Assembly (NCBI GenBank): GCA_012845835.1
Contig: JABAKD010000019.1
Coordinates: 8,977,584 to 9,041,583, forward strand
Length of the DNA: 64,000 nt
Direction: 5' to 3'
Source: Undaria pinnatifida
Taxonomy: Eukaryota > Sar > Phaeophyceae > Laminariales > Alariaceae
The position numbers and the translations under genes are program-made. The notes beneath the pieces are model-generated. The model worked only from the letters and a program-made list of their open reading frames with translations, had not been told where the DNA came from and did not search any database. Shown in pieces: positions 11,865 through 23,306 of the stretch; the first letter of the stretch is position 1; every line of letters begins with the position of its first letter.

Positions 11865-12114
11865 TGAAATATAGCGGAACACCAACTATTCGGCAAGCTT
11901 CCAAAACAAGTAGTAACTACAGTACAAGTTGTATTCATGTTGGGCAAGATGCGGTGTCGAATGTTCTATCCTACGGTTGTGGTTGTCGAACTACTCTATC
12001 CCTGCAAGCTAACACGCCGTACGCGTATGTACACGACCTCTCCAAGTTATCATGTTATTCTATGAATTTGCTCATCACATCGACAACCAATAATATAGTT
12101 GTTCGATTACACAT
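11865..12114 (+). repeat. Dispersed repeat R-I, left half (split by the LINE)
   Basis: The last ~120 bases match 21,805-21,925, with 'gttctat.ctacggtt' and 'ctat.cgatccctg'-type words. The right half of the same repeat resumes at 16,152, on the other side of the LINE, and matches 21,925-22,110. The bases TGTTCGATTACACAT at 12,100-12,114 are the left copy of the LINE target-site duplication. Confidence 0.65.
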
Positions 12115-15100
12115 ATGTGTGTGTGTGTTCTTCACATTAAACCGTTCTTCTACTCGTCGACATCCAGCACACCCAGTGTCCGTACTGATTCTTCACCCTA
12201 GAAAGATCAGCTCTGTGGTCACAAGCCACGACACAGAGATAATGCATCGTAATGCATTCGACAACGCAATGTCATGCCCTAGTACTGGGTACGACAGGCA
12301 CAACATACATACGTCAGCAACAGAAATACATTGGAAGAGAGAAATACGAAATAAACAAAAACAAAAACAAAAACAAAAAACAAAAACAAAATAAGAAAAC
12401 AAATAAAAACAAAGATAAAAATAAAACAAAAAATGAAACAAACAAAACGAAGGGGAAATCGAAGAAACAACCCAACCGGAGAGGAGAGCCAAAGCTCGGA
12501 AAAGAAACACAATAAAATGAAATAAAATAAATTAAAGTAAAACCAAAATAAGATAATCCGAACACGAGCCAAAAACCTGGACACGCAAGGAGGGAACAAA
12601 GGGGAAAAAAATACCCCAGAAAAAGACGAAAAGTGCTATGTACCTACTAGTCGGCCTGGTACCTTGCTACCCTGTCTGCCATCTCCTTCCTGCCTTCGTC
12701 CACCGCGGTCTCCCTTCTATTCCTCCTGTTGCCCCCCCTGCCCCCATTCCCTTGGACGGCTTTCCTTCTACTCCTCCTGTTTCCCCCCCTCCCCCCTTTG
12801 TGTTCTTCTCATTAAACCAAAATACCTTGTAAAAGAGAGAAACAACGAAAGAAACCAAGACAAAATATATAAATAAATAAATAAAAAGGGGAGCCAAAGC
12901 ACGGGAGATAGAAACATACCCCGAGCATGAGCCAAAATGGACATGCAAGGGGGAAAGAAAGGAAAAAATACCCCGGAAAAAAGAAACAAGTAAAAGAAGG
13001 AAGACTGGGAGGGCCAAATAAAACAGGCTCGTCACCTACCCGCCATGCAAGACTCCCTTCATAAGGATAAGAAGGGGAAAGAAAAAAAAGAAGAAGAAGA
13101 AAAAAAATAAATTCACGGAAAAATCAAAGTACCAAGACATCACATTCCGAGCAGCCGCAGCAGTTGGCGGTACGAGTGGCATAGATAGAAAGGTTCCACC
13201 TACTAGTCGGCCTGGTACCTTGCTACCCTGTCTGCGGTCTCCTTCCTACTTTCATCTACCGCGGTTTCCCTTCTACTCCTCCTGTCCCCCCCCCTGCCCC
13301 CATACCCTTGTGCGGTGTTCCTTCTACCCCTCCTGCTGCCCCCCCTCCCCCCGTTCCCTTCGACACCACCCACGGCGGATGCGCGGCGCTGTCTACTTAG
13401 CTTTGCCTCATCCTCGTGCCACCTGCCCATGAACCGTTCAGCTGCTTCGAGGACCCCCCGGTACCACTTGCCCACCTTTTTGGCTGCAGTGGGCCACAGC
13501 GCGGTCCCAACTCCAAAAACTAAGGGGGAGTGTTCCGTTGATCCCTCGTTGGCTTTGAACACCCTAAGGTCCTCAGCTATGGCTCTAGGCCAAGTCTTGA
13601 GTTGTCCGCCTGGTTTCGGGTTCTCCCCACCAGCGATCGCCCCGAACATCAACCGACGGGGCAGTCGCCCCTTGTGTTGTCGCACCAGGGCCCCGGCAAA
13701 GAAGAGCCGCCGTTTACGGATGGTCGTTTCGATGCTCTCGCATCGTGTCATCCTGAGGGCCTTCGCGTACGAGAGGGTGGTGTGGTCGGTGCGTAATCGG
13801 CGCTGGAAGCCAATGACTCGCAAAAGGACTTCGTGGTGGGCTGATCGGAGCTTGGCGAAGTGGTCCGCATTGAGGGTCCACGTCACACACCCGTACAGCA
13901 GGGTCTCAATGACCTCGGCCTTCAGCATGCGGACTTTCAGACTAAGCGGGGCGGTCGTCCTGTCATACAATTCCGGGCCAAACCGTTTGAGGCATGCCCG
14001 CATGAGACGGATCCGTCGTTCGATTTCGAGCGAGAGGTCAGCGCTTTCGTGGATAATGCCGCCTAGGTATAAAAACTGGGTCGTCTGTTTATACCTCTGG
14101 CCTGATGCTTCGATCGCGAGCGGTGGGGCGAGGGCTGTCTGGTCCGGTGTTCGTAGCAGCATCGTTTCTGTCTTCTTTTCCGATACCGTGAGGCCTGCTG
14201 CTTCGAAGACAGTCACGATGACTGTCATCATTTTAGCAAGGCCTTCCGCCGACTTCGAAACAATTCCTGCGTCATCTGCGTACAACATGCCCCACACAGC
14301 CCTTTGCACGCATGCCAACGGTTCCTCTTTTCCGACTGCACTGCCCTCTTCGAGGTGAACCAAATCCCTCACGATGCTTTCGTCTTTGCTGAAGCGTACC
14401 AGCACGACGTGTATCGCAGCAGCGAAGAACACGTTGAACAGTAACGGTGATAGCACGCAGCCTTGCCGCAGCCCCTGGGTGACATTAAACCAATCCGAGT
14501 GCTCGCCGTCATCCGCACGCACGCGAGCCCGCATGCCTTCGTGGAAGTTGCGGATAACTGTAAGCATCTTGGTTGGTACGCCAAGGCGTGTGAGTACCTC
14601 CCACAACAGTTCCCGGTCGACAGAGTCGTACGCTTTCTGCAGATCGATGAAGCACATGTACAGGGGGATTTTCCTCTGTCGTCCGAGCTCTTGCAACCGG
14701 CGCACGACAAACAGCATGTCGACCGTCGACCGTGCGGGACGGAAGCCGCACTGTTCTTCAGGAAGTATTTCCTCGGTCTCGCAGTAGTTGCTAAGGCGGG
14801 ATGCAACGATTTTCAACAATATTTTGCCTGCGTGGGCAACAAGCGAGATCCCTCTGTAATTGTTGCAATCAGTTCGATCCTTTTTTTTGTGAAGGGTCTT
14901 GATGATAGCATATTTCCATTGCTGGGGGACTTCGCCCGTTACCCACACGTTGACGAGGATATTGTAAAAACACTGGACGAAAGCGGGGTGGTCAAGTTTT
15001 AGTAGTTCGACCGGGAGACCGTCTGGTCCAACGGCTTTCCAATTTGACATGCCCTTAATCGCATCCATCATCTCGTCCATGGATGGTTCATCTCCAAGCG

Positions 15101-16136
15101 ATAGTTTAAGCGGTCGCGGTGGCAAGAGGTCGATGATCGTGGGATCGAGTTTCAGCGATTTCGTGTTCAAGAGTTTGTGGTAGTGCCCCGCCCATCGTTC
15201 ACGAATTCGCGCTTGATCCCGCAACAACGTGCCATCCTCGTCCATAATAAACTGCTCGCTCCTCGCTTTTGTACCTTGCAATCCCACCGTACTCTTCAGG
15301 TGCTTGTAGAACCCTCGTTGATCGTTACTCGCTAGGAGTCTCTCGGTTTCGGCGAGGTACTCTTCAAAGTACGCTTGTACTCCTGCGGCAACCACTTCCT
15401 GCAGATTCGCACACGCAGATCTCAATTTCTTCCACGCTACACTATCTCGGGGGTTGGCACGCAAGAACTGTCTCGCATCCTCCCTCGCTGTCCATGCTAC
15501 TCTGAAAGCGGCCGAAGTTTCGGCAGGCTCGCACCAACCATGCCGGCGGTGGCGACGTGGTGGAGGTGGCACCTCTTTCTCTACAGCATCGATGATAGTC
15601 GTGGTGAAAAACTCAACCATGCCAGACGTGTTACGGGGCTGGATAGGTTGGTTGAGAGTGGAAACAACCCTCGCGATTACTCGTTGGCGACGCTTTCCGT
15701 CGGATAAAAAAAGCTGCCTGTCGAATTCTCGGCGTTTTGGGAGTTTCAGCATTTTTCGGTTGGACGAAAAGTGACCACTAAGTCGGACCTTGATGTACAC
15801 AATGTTGTGGTCTGAATCGGCCTTAGCTGGTGGCGGAGGCTGTGGGATGACTTTAACATCATGTACTCTAGGTCGATGGGCTTGGCGGGTTAGGATGTAG
15901 TCTATCCTCTTACGGTCATTCGGGCTGGTGCCGTTGTACGTATGCGATATCCCACCCTTGCGCGTGCTGAAAAATGTGTTGGTGAGAGCTAGCTTGCAAT
16001 TGGTAGCGAACGACAAAAGTCGTTTGCCATTATCGCTACGAGCATCTCGTCCGTATGCTCCAAGCACCCTACTTTCATCATCACCGCACCCTTCCATCCT
16101 CTGCCCAGTTCGCGCGTTAGCATGGTCAGGCATGGC
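12115..16136 (-). mobile_element. Young non-LTR retrotransposon (LINE), 5'-truncated, with 15-bp TSD
   Basis: The element is read on the minus strand. Its 3' end is a CA microsatellite (plus-strand TG repeat from about 12,116), and its 5' end lies at about 16,136. The flanks are a perfect 15-bp direct repeat, TGTTCGATTACACAT, at 12,100-12,114 and 16,137-16,151. This is the expected product of target-primed reverse transcription. It has a reverse-transcriptase frame with no stop, then a ~1.1-kb 3' region made of two related modules in tandem (about 13,270-12,800 and 12,800-12,116). Related tails lie at 4.8, 7.9, 27.9, 29.0 and 53 kb. The 5' truncation lies inside the endonuclease domain. Confidence 0.93.
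12116..13275 (-). repeat. Tandem 3' modules of the LINE
   Basis: Module 1 runs on the minus strand from about 13,275 to 12,797 and module 2 from about 12,800 to 12,116. Each has, in order: a G-rich 'aggagtagaagg' coding-tail segment, 'gcagacagggtagcaaggtacc' with 'ggccgactagtaggt', 'ggggtatttttt', 'cttgc.tgtcca', 'ttttggctc', a T-rich tract, and a terminal TTTAATGNGAAGAACACA. Module 1 therefore ends with a fossil 3' terminus (12,797-12,818), and module 2 repeats the end of the coding frame. Confidence 0.8.
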
Positions 16137-16208
16137 TGTTCGATTACACATGTAGACGTATTCCACATGTACACATAATAACCAGGCTAAGGGCACCCAA
16201 AACGCCAA
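13203..16208 (-). CDS. LINE polyprotein: partial APE-type endonuclease plus reverse transcriptase
   Basis: The frame has 1,001 codons without a stop. Residues 1-24 come from flanking DNA and the target-site duplication, so the start codon does not belong to the element. Residues ~25-145 are the C-terminal half of an apurinic-type endonuclease (RIDYIL at 101-106, SDHN at 132-135), and the N-terminal catalytic half is missing. The reverse transcriptase follows: NYRGISL near 450, CGFRPARST near 487, [12 protein letters not shown] at 520-531 (motif A), [10 protein letters not shown] at 579-588 (motif B), YADD at 643-646 (catalytic) and FLYLGG near 712. The tail is rich in GG, RR and RR-N words and ends in VARYQAD. 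It would copy element RNA at nicked target DNA. Endonuclease and RT words look closest to the RTE clade. This copy cannot be autonomous, because the 5' part is lost. Confidence 0.93.
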   Translation of the reverse strand: MAFWVPLAWLLCVHVEYVYMCNRTAMPDHANARTGQRMEGCGDDESRVLGAYGRDARSDNGKRLLSFATNCKLALTNTFFSTRKGGISHTYNGTSPNDRKRIDYILTRQAHRPRVHDVKVIPQPPPPAKADSDHNIVYIKVRLSGHFSSNRKMLKLPKRREFDRQLFLSDGKRRQRVIARVVSTLNQPIQPRNTSGMVEFFTTTIIDAVEKEVPPPPRRHRRHGWCEPAETSAAFRVAWTAREDARQFLRANPRDSVAWKKLRSACANLQEVVAAGVQAYFEEYLAETERLLASNDQRGFYKHLKSTVGLQGTKARSEQFIMDEDGTLLRDQARIRERWAGHYHKLLNTKSLKLDPTIIDLLPPRPLKLSLGDEPSMDEMMDAIKGMSNWKAVGPDGLPVELLKLDHPAFVQCFYNILVNVWVTGEVPQQWKYAIIKTLHKKKDRTDCNNYRGISLVAHAGKILLKIVASRLSNYCETEEILPEEQCGFRPARSTVDMLFVVRRLQELGRQRKIPLYMCFIDLQKAYDSVDRELLWEVLTRLGVPTKMLTVIRNFHEGMRARVRADDGEHSDWFNVTQGLRQGCVLSPLLFNVFFAAAIHVVLVRFSKDESIVRDLVHLEEGSAVGKEEPLACVQRAVWGMLYADDAGIVSKSAEGLAKMMTVIVTVFEAAGLTVSEKKTETMLLRTPDQTALAPPLAIEASGQRYKQTTQFLYLGGIIHESADLSLEIERRIRLMRACLKRFGPELYDRTTAPLSLKVRMLKAEVIETLLYGCVTWTLNADHFAKLRSAHHEVLLRVIGFQRRLRTDHTTLSYAKALRMTRCESIETTIRKRRLFFAGALVRQHKGRLPRRLMFGAIAGGENPKPGGQLKTWPRAIAEDLRVFKANEGSTEHSPLVFGVGTALWPTAAKKVGKWYRGVLEAAERFMGRWHEDEAKLSRQRRASAVGGVEGNGGRGGSRRGRRNTAQGYGGRGGDRRSRRETAVDESRKETADRVARYQAD

Positions 16209-16270
16209 GGTCCTCGACGGTTGGAGTTGTCTTGTAGATCAGGTGACACCATCGTTCATTCATCTAGACA
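16152..16270 (+). repeat. Dispersed repeat R-I, right half
   Basis: It shares 'gccaaggtc', 'gatcaggtgacaccatcgt' and 'attcat' with 22,045-22,105. Its left half lies before the LINE at 11,865-12,114. Confidence 0.65.
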
Positions 16271-16286
16271 ATCTGCGATCAATTTA

Positions 16287-17440
16287 TACCATTGTATATA
16301 TTATAAAATAAAATAAAATACACTCCAAATGTGAGATCAAAGATTTTGTCGAAACTCATCTTTGCAAGCTGTGTGCGATACTCCGATCGCGCGTATTACG
16401 GGCTGTGTGTCCTCAATAAGGATATAGGTCGGCGACTCCCATTGCAACTACAGCGTAGCTATCAGGGTCAACAGGGTGATATTAAGTTAGTCTGGCACGG
16501 AAACAATAAAAAAAATCGTTTTTCGAAGGGGGCAAAATGTGACAGCTGTGGAAGGAAATGCATCACAAGCGAATCTTGATAAGTTTATCAAGCGAATCCT
16601 GTAAGTCGTATATACAACCGTTGTGGGGAGGGTGGAGTTTTCAAGGACGTGAGGGCCTGGGTTTGAGAAACAGGGGCCGGGGGGGTTGGCGGGGGGGGGG
16701 GGTAGCTCAATCTGTGCGTGGAAACTATAAATCCTTTAAAGGGATAAATCTGACGGTGTTGGATAGAATGCACCAGTTTATCATGTATATTCTGTAAGTC
16801 GTACACCATAGAATATACCTGTATATAGTAAACTGGTAATACGCGCGATCGGAATATCACACAAAAGCTTGCAAAGATGAGTTTCGAATACATCTTCGAT
16901 CTTTCAGCTGGAGATAATTTTGATCTTATATGTGACCTAAACCTCTTGAAAACTATTTCCCCCCGAACCCCCCCCCCCCCCCCCCCCCGCGCTATCTTTT
17001 TTCTCATTTTCTTTTCCCGCTCCCTCATGCTCAAACGCCCCATATAACATCGTAATCTGCCAGAGTAATAAACACTTCCAAGCGCTTGATGTCACCTCAT
17101 TATCTTTCTAGACAGAGCCATCAATGCCGCTGCTGCATTTCACCCCCCCCCCCCCCCCCCCTCTCTCCCCTGCCAACGCCCTCTCCTTCCCTACTACTCG
17201 CACCATCGCCTAGACAAACCCCTACATATATGCGACCTAAACATGTTTTAAACACCCTTTCGCCCCCCCCCCCACTCCTCCCCCCGCCCCCCCCAACCCA
17301 TCCCCCTCGAACGCACCGCCTTCTCCTCACTGGTTGTACGACTTACAGGATATACATGATAAACTGGTGCATTTTTTCCAAAACCGTCAGATTTATCCCC
17401 TTGAATGATTTATAGTTTTCACGCACAGATTGAGCTGCCC
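16287..17440. repeat. Three family B copies, one direct and two inverted
   Basis: 16,287-16,800 is a plus-strand copy with the full order of head, 'gtcaacagggtgat', 'ggaaatgcatca' and 'tgcaccagtttatcatgta'. From 16,805 to 17,045 a minus-strand copy follows, and 17,060-17,440 is another minus-strand piece. The copies are separated by C or G homopolymer runs (16,970-16,988; 17,141-17,160; 17,265-17,290). Head-to-head placement makes 16.3-17.4 kb strongly fold-back. Confidence 0.7.
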
Positions 17441-17497
17441 CGCGTCGCGCAGCATCTAGCGAACATGTTCGTTCCCTCGTCTCCCTGACCACGCGAT

Positions 17498-17945
17498 GGC
17501 AGCTTCTTGCGAGTTTTCGCCATGAGCGAAAAGGCCACGAGGCCAGAAACCGTGGGTTTGGACTGGCATCGTGCTCTCGAGGCTTGGTGTTCCCGGTGCG
17601 GGACAATACAGCCTCAACGTTCCGAGGCCTGGTATTCTCGGACGGAGACATTGCAGGCCGAAACTCCCAACGCGGCTTCCTATAGGTTAACACCGTCGGT
17701 TTTAGACCCCTTTCCAGCTAGAACAGTTTCTTGCGAATTTTCGCCAAAGAGTGTAGAGCACACGAGTTGTAAAGCCGCGGGTTCAGGCTCGCATCGCGCT
17801 CCCGAGACCTGATGTTCCCAGAAGGGAACACTATAGGCCCAAAGTGCCAAGGCCTGGTGTTTCCGAACGGCGATATTTGCAGACCCAAAGTCCCAGAACG
17901 GCTTACGACGGGTTGGCCCCGCTAGCTTTTAACCCTTCTCACGAA
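17498..17945 (+). repeat. Two-unit tandem repeat with internal short repeats
   Basis: Unit 1 (17,498-17,722) and unit 2 (17,723-17,945) align from 'cttgcgagttttcgcca' against 'cttgcgaattttcgcca'. Each contains 'gaggc.tggt.ttc.cgga.ggaga.attgcag', a motif that is itself repeated within each unit. ORFs of about 100 codons cross the units but look incidental. Confidence 0.6.
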
Positions 17946-18056
17946 TACTCCACAGGCAAAGTGGAGTTATTCTTGCAGCCCCCGTCCTGTTTTTCGTCGT
18001 GGTCCCCCTCGTGGTTTATCGTAGACGACTTGTCACATTTTCGCGCAGAGTAGTGT

Positions 18057-18777
18057 ATGATGGCGAAAAAGGCCAGGCTTTGTAAGGACTATCGGGCAGT
18101 GGAGCTCATCGTGTCATCGCCCGACCCCATCACACACAAACAAATCGGTTGGGGCGTGCGCAACTCTAGCTCTGTTGTTTGGGACAGAGAGAAGGAAACG
18201 TCCGGTGCAATATGCCTCCTACGCCAAATCACGCAGAAACTAGCGGTAAAACATGACCATGTTAGCACTTGCAACAAGATTTTGGCTGGGGTCAGCCCTC
18301 TGAAGCCAGTTCCAGGTGCGGGGCATTTGTCTCCGGCCGAATGATCCCAGAGCCAACGACCCATGCGGGTGGAGAGGGAAATATTTGCTCGGTGAAGCAC
18401 TTTCTGCTGTTCGCGAAGCAATTCGCGACAGTGATACAGGGTCGGCACACCCGGCCTCCTCTCGTCGGTTCCGCCCTCCGACCGGGAATGCAGGGATTCA
18501 CGAAATTTTGTCAGCGCCGCGGTCGGGCCCGTCGACCGTGGCCAATGCGCGCAAAGGTCCACGTTCGGAGTTTCCGACCTTCTTCTCGGACGCGCCGGTG
18601 GACCAAAGCCGCAAAGTTTTGGAGATGATAGCGTCTGACGTCGGCCCTGGCCTTGCGCTGTCAGAACACGGCCCCTGCCTCGTCGGGAGCACTGTGACGC
18701 TAGACGACGTATTCGTTCACTACCAAAAGTCGCAGTACATGGGGGAGGGGCCGCCTTCGCGCCCTACAGATACGTGA
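18057..18777 (+). pseudogene. Possible decayed coding region, family unknown
   Basis: Two overlapping plus-strand frames look protein-like and would need one frameshift near 18,330. The first, 18,057-18,344, starts MMAKKARLCKDYRAVEL. The second, 18,316-18,777, contains DQSRKVLEMIASDVGPG and TLDDVFVHY. The composition is more GC-rich than the flanks. I recognise no domain. It may be a chance pair of ORFs in GC-rich DNA. An overlapping minus-strand ORF (18,089-18,562) is the main competitor. Confidence 0.25.
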
Positions 18778-20404
18778 CGCTCCTCGGTACTATTTTCCCC
18801 CAAACCTCCATCCGACACGATGTGTTGGACCGTGTGCGCTTTTGGAGGGCGCCGCCTCGGCGGCGTGCGAGTGGCCTTGCAGCCCTCGTTCATGGGGTGG
18901 TTTTGGCGAGTTTTCCCTTGTGCAAACCTCGACCAGCATTCGCCCGAGCGTCCAATTTTGCCGCATCAATAAGCCGACGAGTTCCTTCGCAGTGTGCGGG
19001 CCTGTGTAGTTCCTCCTTCGGTCATGCCGCATGCTGTATTGCAGGGTCACGATGATTGGGCGCGTGGTAATACACCCGTTCGTATATCGCTTTGCCCCCT
19101 CGACCTCGAGATTCGCGGATTTTCGGCGAGCTGACATTAGCCCACCACGGGACTGTGGGTTGTTCGTTTTCGTTCAATTTCTACTTTGCCGATGCTATTC
19201 TCAGCCCCGAGTCGGGAGGCGGTCGGAGTTATCTGTGTACTCATAACCTGGCTCATGTTTGTTATTTTGTTTTTTTGGCCTTGTGCTACATTTTCAGCTT
19301 GAAGACCCTTCTCCCCCTCGCGGGGCTGTAGGTAGTGTCACCTTCCTGTTTCGTGTATTTGTCGCTTTCCCTACCCCCCCCCCAGCCCTGCTGGCGGTCC
19401 GTGAAGGGGGGTTTGGCTTGGTTTCCCTTGTCATGTCGCCTATGATCGTGTTTTCTTCAATTGCAATCAATTATTGGCGTTTTTCCGGCTGCAGAGCCTG
19501 TCCGTTCAGAGGTGTGGAACTGGATTTTGAGTGGGTTTTGAGAAGCCGCATCTTCGACTATTGTTCTTATTCGTGAAACCGGAGATTGTCCGAATTTCCC
19601 CCATTTCTGCATTTGCGGCTCATCAGGGTGAGCTAGTCCTTTGGTACGGCCTTAGAACGGAAGACAATTACTCCTAACTCCTAAAATGGTTAATTGGTCT
19701 GTTTTTGTACTGTTAGGATGGCGTTTTGTGCTCGGGACAATCATGAGATGGGACGAACGAAAGCCCGCCCCGTTCAGAAGTCAATAACGATTCGGGCATA
19801 ACATCGAGCTGCTTCTCTTCTACTTCTTTTGGGCTTAAGAAAGTGAGTAACACCGAGAACATGCTCACTTGGCAGGCTCGTAAGGATATTCTGTGTCCCA
19901 TCACCCCCACACTTATCAGTAGCGGGCCTCTGATATGCCCTAGCCTCCGTCTCTCTCGGTAGACTTTAGATATCGTAAAAAATGGCATTTTTTGGGCCTG
20001 ACGCGTATTCAGAAAGTGCTTTTGATACCATAGGAGTACAATAGCTCTTGAAAGTTGCTCGTGAGGAGCCATCCCACGCTATATAGGGGTGCAGCAGAAG
20101 AAAATTGTGAGCTCTCCTATCATGGTGAGGAGCTACAATAGCTCAACATCTCATCACCCGAAGCATGACTTCGACGGGATTTCTTCGCACAGCACGACCA
20201 ACGTTTCTATGCGCTGTGGTACCATACACTACCATACACATACACTATCTTACACTTACTCCTCAAGTAACTAGGCTCACTCGTAAAATTATCATGCTGC
20301 CCAATAGTGCCACAGTAACAGTAGTTGAGGACCTCAACTGGTTACCCAACAAGAAGTGCGGCACCTACGGTGGGATGACTCTGGTGTCATATGGACCGTG
20401 TGTG
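18778..20404. other. Stretch with no secure gene
   Basis: The only mildly protein-like frame is on the minus strand at 19,713-20,072 (119 codons). It has IVLLWYQKHFLNTRQ and ISKVYRERRRLG, which might be a helix-turn-helix-like fragment. No motif is firm. No repeat match inside the window was found. Confidence 0.3.
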
Positions 20405-20522
20405 CCGTCTTCACTTTGAACCGCTGTTTCTACCCAACAACATCAATGGTGATTTAGTACACACCCAGAATCCGTGCTGATTCTTCATCCTAGAGAGATA
20501 CAAATTCTGTGGTCACGGGTCC
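20405..20522 (-). repeat. LINE 3'-end fragment (older subfamily)
   Basis: It matches 2,555-2,672 base for base in blocks: 'cttcactttgaaccg', 'tttctacccaacaacatca', 'gtgctgattcttcatcctagag' and 'aattctgtggtcac'. No adjoining LINE coding sequence is present, so it is a very short 5'-truncated insertion. Confidence 0.7.
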
Positions 20523-21794
20523 AAGCAGAATGTACCCTGCAAACATTCCCCAGCACCAATCAGTGCAATGTGCACGTTGCTCACGGTAGGAGGGGTGTGT
20601 GATCTGACCTCTCCCCGCGGTTTGTGTCTACAGAGCTAATCTCCAAGCGGTCACCCGTGACTTGTTTGACTTTCGTTTCGAGGGTTGTTTGCATTTTTAT
20701 CGTCAATAGCCGGAAGACAGCCTAATTCCCTTGTTTCTGGAGCATACTTTTCGCAACAAACTGGATTACGACGACGCATTGGGGGAACTTTGGGGGGTTC
20801 CAATGTCGGCATTTATTTCTTCCGATCATAATATATCATCATTATTATGCACCCTTCGAAGTACGAGTATGTAATGACAAGAGATATCGGCATTGAACAG
20901 AGTCATTGAAGTAATGGCACTACTGTTGGTACCGTTATCTGAGATGCTACTTCACGACATATTATAGTGAACAAAAAGAGAGCGGGAAGCGATTCCTTTA
21001 GTCTTGCTCCAGGTCAAACCAAGTGTTGGGTTTGTTGCAGGAAAACCAAACTTGGCGATGTTTTCAGATTTTCATCTTTTTGTCCATATTATTTCGATAT
21101 TGTTTTTGGTCATTGCAGCCAGATATTTGGAGGTCTTTTTGGTGAGCGACACTTCATGACTTGCCCTTAGTTCAAGGATGTGCTCTTGTTCTTGGCGGTA
21201 TTCGATTTCGTTAGCCTTGGTGATGACGACCAAGGTCCTTCTATTTTTTCATCCGACGTATTTCAAACGTCATTATTAGGCGAAAACAAAGTAACAAATT
21301 GTCCAGCGCGGTATATTATAAAAATTAAAATACACCTTAGCTGTGAGATCGAAGCGGTATATATCATTATCGAAGACCACTGATAGGGACAGCTTACGCT
21401 ATACCTACAATGGGACCCGAAGGGTGCGCCAGCTAGCGTTGGGCTGCGAAAGCAACGGAGTTAAATCGACACTCGACGCGTATGAAAATACGTGGAAGTG
21501 TGGTGAGCTCGTAATGCTTTTTTTTTCCCCATCCGCCGGAGGATCAAAAAAAAAAAAAAAAAAAAAAAAAAAGATAATGCTTGTACAGTTTACACGTCAT
21601 ATGTATGTGGTTCACCAATAATTTCTGTCCGTAGCAGCTGAGGGCTAAAGAGTTTGATTCAGCTCAGCTACCTTCTGGACACACGACAAGCTGTTACTAG
21701 AACAACAGGTCACAGGCGTCTTAGACTGCCTAGCCGCATTGCACGTCGTCGGATTGTATGCGACATCGGGTCCAGCGTTCTCGCGGATGTACGA
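20523..21794. other. Stretch with no recognised gene; family B fragment and poly-A
   Basis: A ~50-base family B head lies at 21,308-21,360. A poly-A run of about 27 bases spans 21,546-21,572. Nothing else in this stretch is recognisable to me. Confidence 0.45.
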
Positions 21795-22110
21795 GTGGCT
21801 TCAGCTACAAGAGCATGTATTGATATATACCATGTATGTATGAATGTTTGGAGTGTTCTATATTACGGTTATGTCCAACTATTCGATCCCTGTATTCTGG
21901 TAACACATCCACTCGTAGAACAATAACATAATATACACGACATCAGGTCCAAATGGTTGTCTTCTATTCATATATATGCTTGTCACAGAAAGAAGCAGCC
22001 ATGCTCCTTCAATTGTACGGCAAGAGTTAGCACTGCGAGGTACCCAAATGCCCAAGGTCCCCAATGGTTGTCTATAGCTCAGGTGACACCATCGTGTATT
22101 CATACGGCCT
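21795..22110 (+). repeat. Dispersed repeat R-I, uninterrupted copy
   Basis: It matches both halves of the copy split by the LINE (11,995-12,114 and 16,152-16,265), in the same order. It therefore serves as an approximate empty site for that LINE insertion. The match is diverged, and the region around the insertion point is the weakest part. Confidence 0.6.
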
Positions 22111-22159
22111 TGAATGAATCCACACCACGATGGTAGGGTATATTATAGGGTATACAAGG

Positions 22160-22827
22160 CCTCCGCTTCGCGGGCAGCTGACGCCGCCCGCTACGCTCGC
22201 GCAAGGCAAGGAAGAATGCAAGTAAAACCATATGTTAATGGGGCAGAAAGAAGAGGCCCATAATTTGGTGCGAACAGCGATTTGACAATGCCAAGAGCTG
22301 CTTGTGAAGAGCGAATTGCCATGTTGTGCTCAGCTGTGCTGTGTGCTTTTGTTACCGGTGTTACGTTCTGATCGGCAGTATGGGGGTAAATTGCGTGGGG
22401 GAAAAAACAGGGGGCCGTGAAAGATCAAATACGTGCAGAAAAAGAAAAAAAGAGGAAAAAAAGTACTACGTACACAACAACACGCATTATACCCGGCGCT
22501 GCTCTATGTTCAAAAGAAAGCACACAGCGCAGCGACACAGCACCGCAGCGAAGGGCACGGCACCGCACGGCGCTACGCTGCGCTGCTGGGCTATATATAG
22601 CCGAACTGATCTGAGCTGGGCGTGCATGTGATCCAACAGCGTCGTATCTGATGATGGTATGTACAAACCTGATGTAGTAGTACCGGCATGTACCAATGGC
22701 GTTTCGTATTTCGAACGAAGCTGGAAAGCAAAGAAAAGCCGGAAAGGTTCCGCAAGTAATATGGACGTTGGAGCTCTGAGAGGCCAGAGATGGGCAATCC
22801 CTGAGAAAAACAAAATTTAGTAAGTCT
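22160..22827 (-). mobile_element. Hairpin-ended element (family F), inverted copy
   Basis: In reverse orientation this matches 47,361-48,849, with internal deletions. Shared parts are the left end CTTACTAA, 'attacttgcggaac', the 'gctatatatagc' palindrome next to 'cagcagcgcagcg' words, the polypurine/AT block, and the terminal hairpin followed by CTTG. The ACAT microsatellite begins just beyond its left end. There is no coding capacity. Confidence 0.65.
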
Positions 22828-22841
22828 ATAAAGCATATAGT

Positions 22842-22843
<2 letters not shown>

Positions 22844-22873
<30 letters not shown>

Positions 22874-23271
22874 CATACATACATACATACATACATACAT
22901 ACATACATGCATACATACATACATACATACATACATACATACATACATACATACATACATACATACATACATACATACATACATACATACATACATACAT
23001 ACATACATACATACATACATACATACATACATACATACATACATACATACATACATACATACATACATACATACATACATACATACATACATACATACAT
23101 ACATACATACATACATACATACATACATACATACATACATACATACATACATACATACATACATACATACATACATACATACATACATACATACATACAT
23201 ACATACATACATACATACATACATACATACATACATACATACATACATACATACATACATACATACCTACC

Positions 23272-23306
<35 letters not shown>
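22844..23306. repeat. ACAT microsatellite passing into TTAC repeats
   Basis: About 105 copies of a 4-base unit (TACA/ACAT) run to 23,265, with one interruption near 22,908. They are followed by 'acctacct' and about ten TTAC/CTTA units. The long MYVC and HTYI repeat ORFs here are artefacts of the 4-base period. Confidence 0.97.

Noticed and set aside
13315-14358. 347-codon plus-strand ORF
   Set aside because: Antisense shadow of the LINE reverse-transcriptase frame, with no domain of its own.
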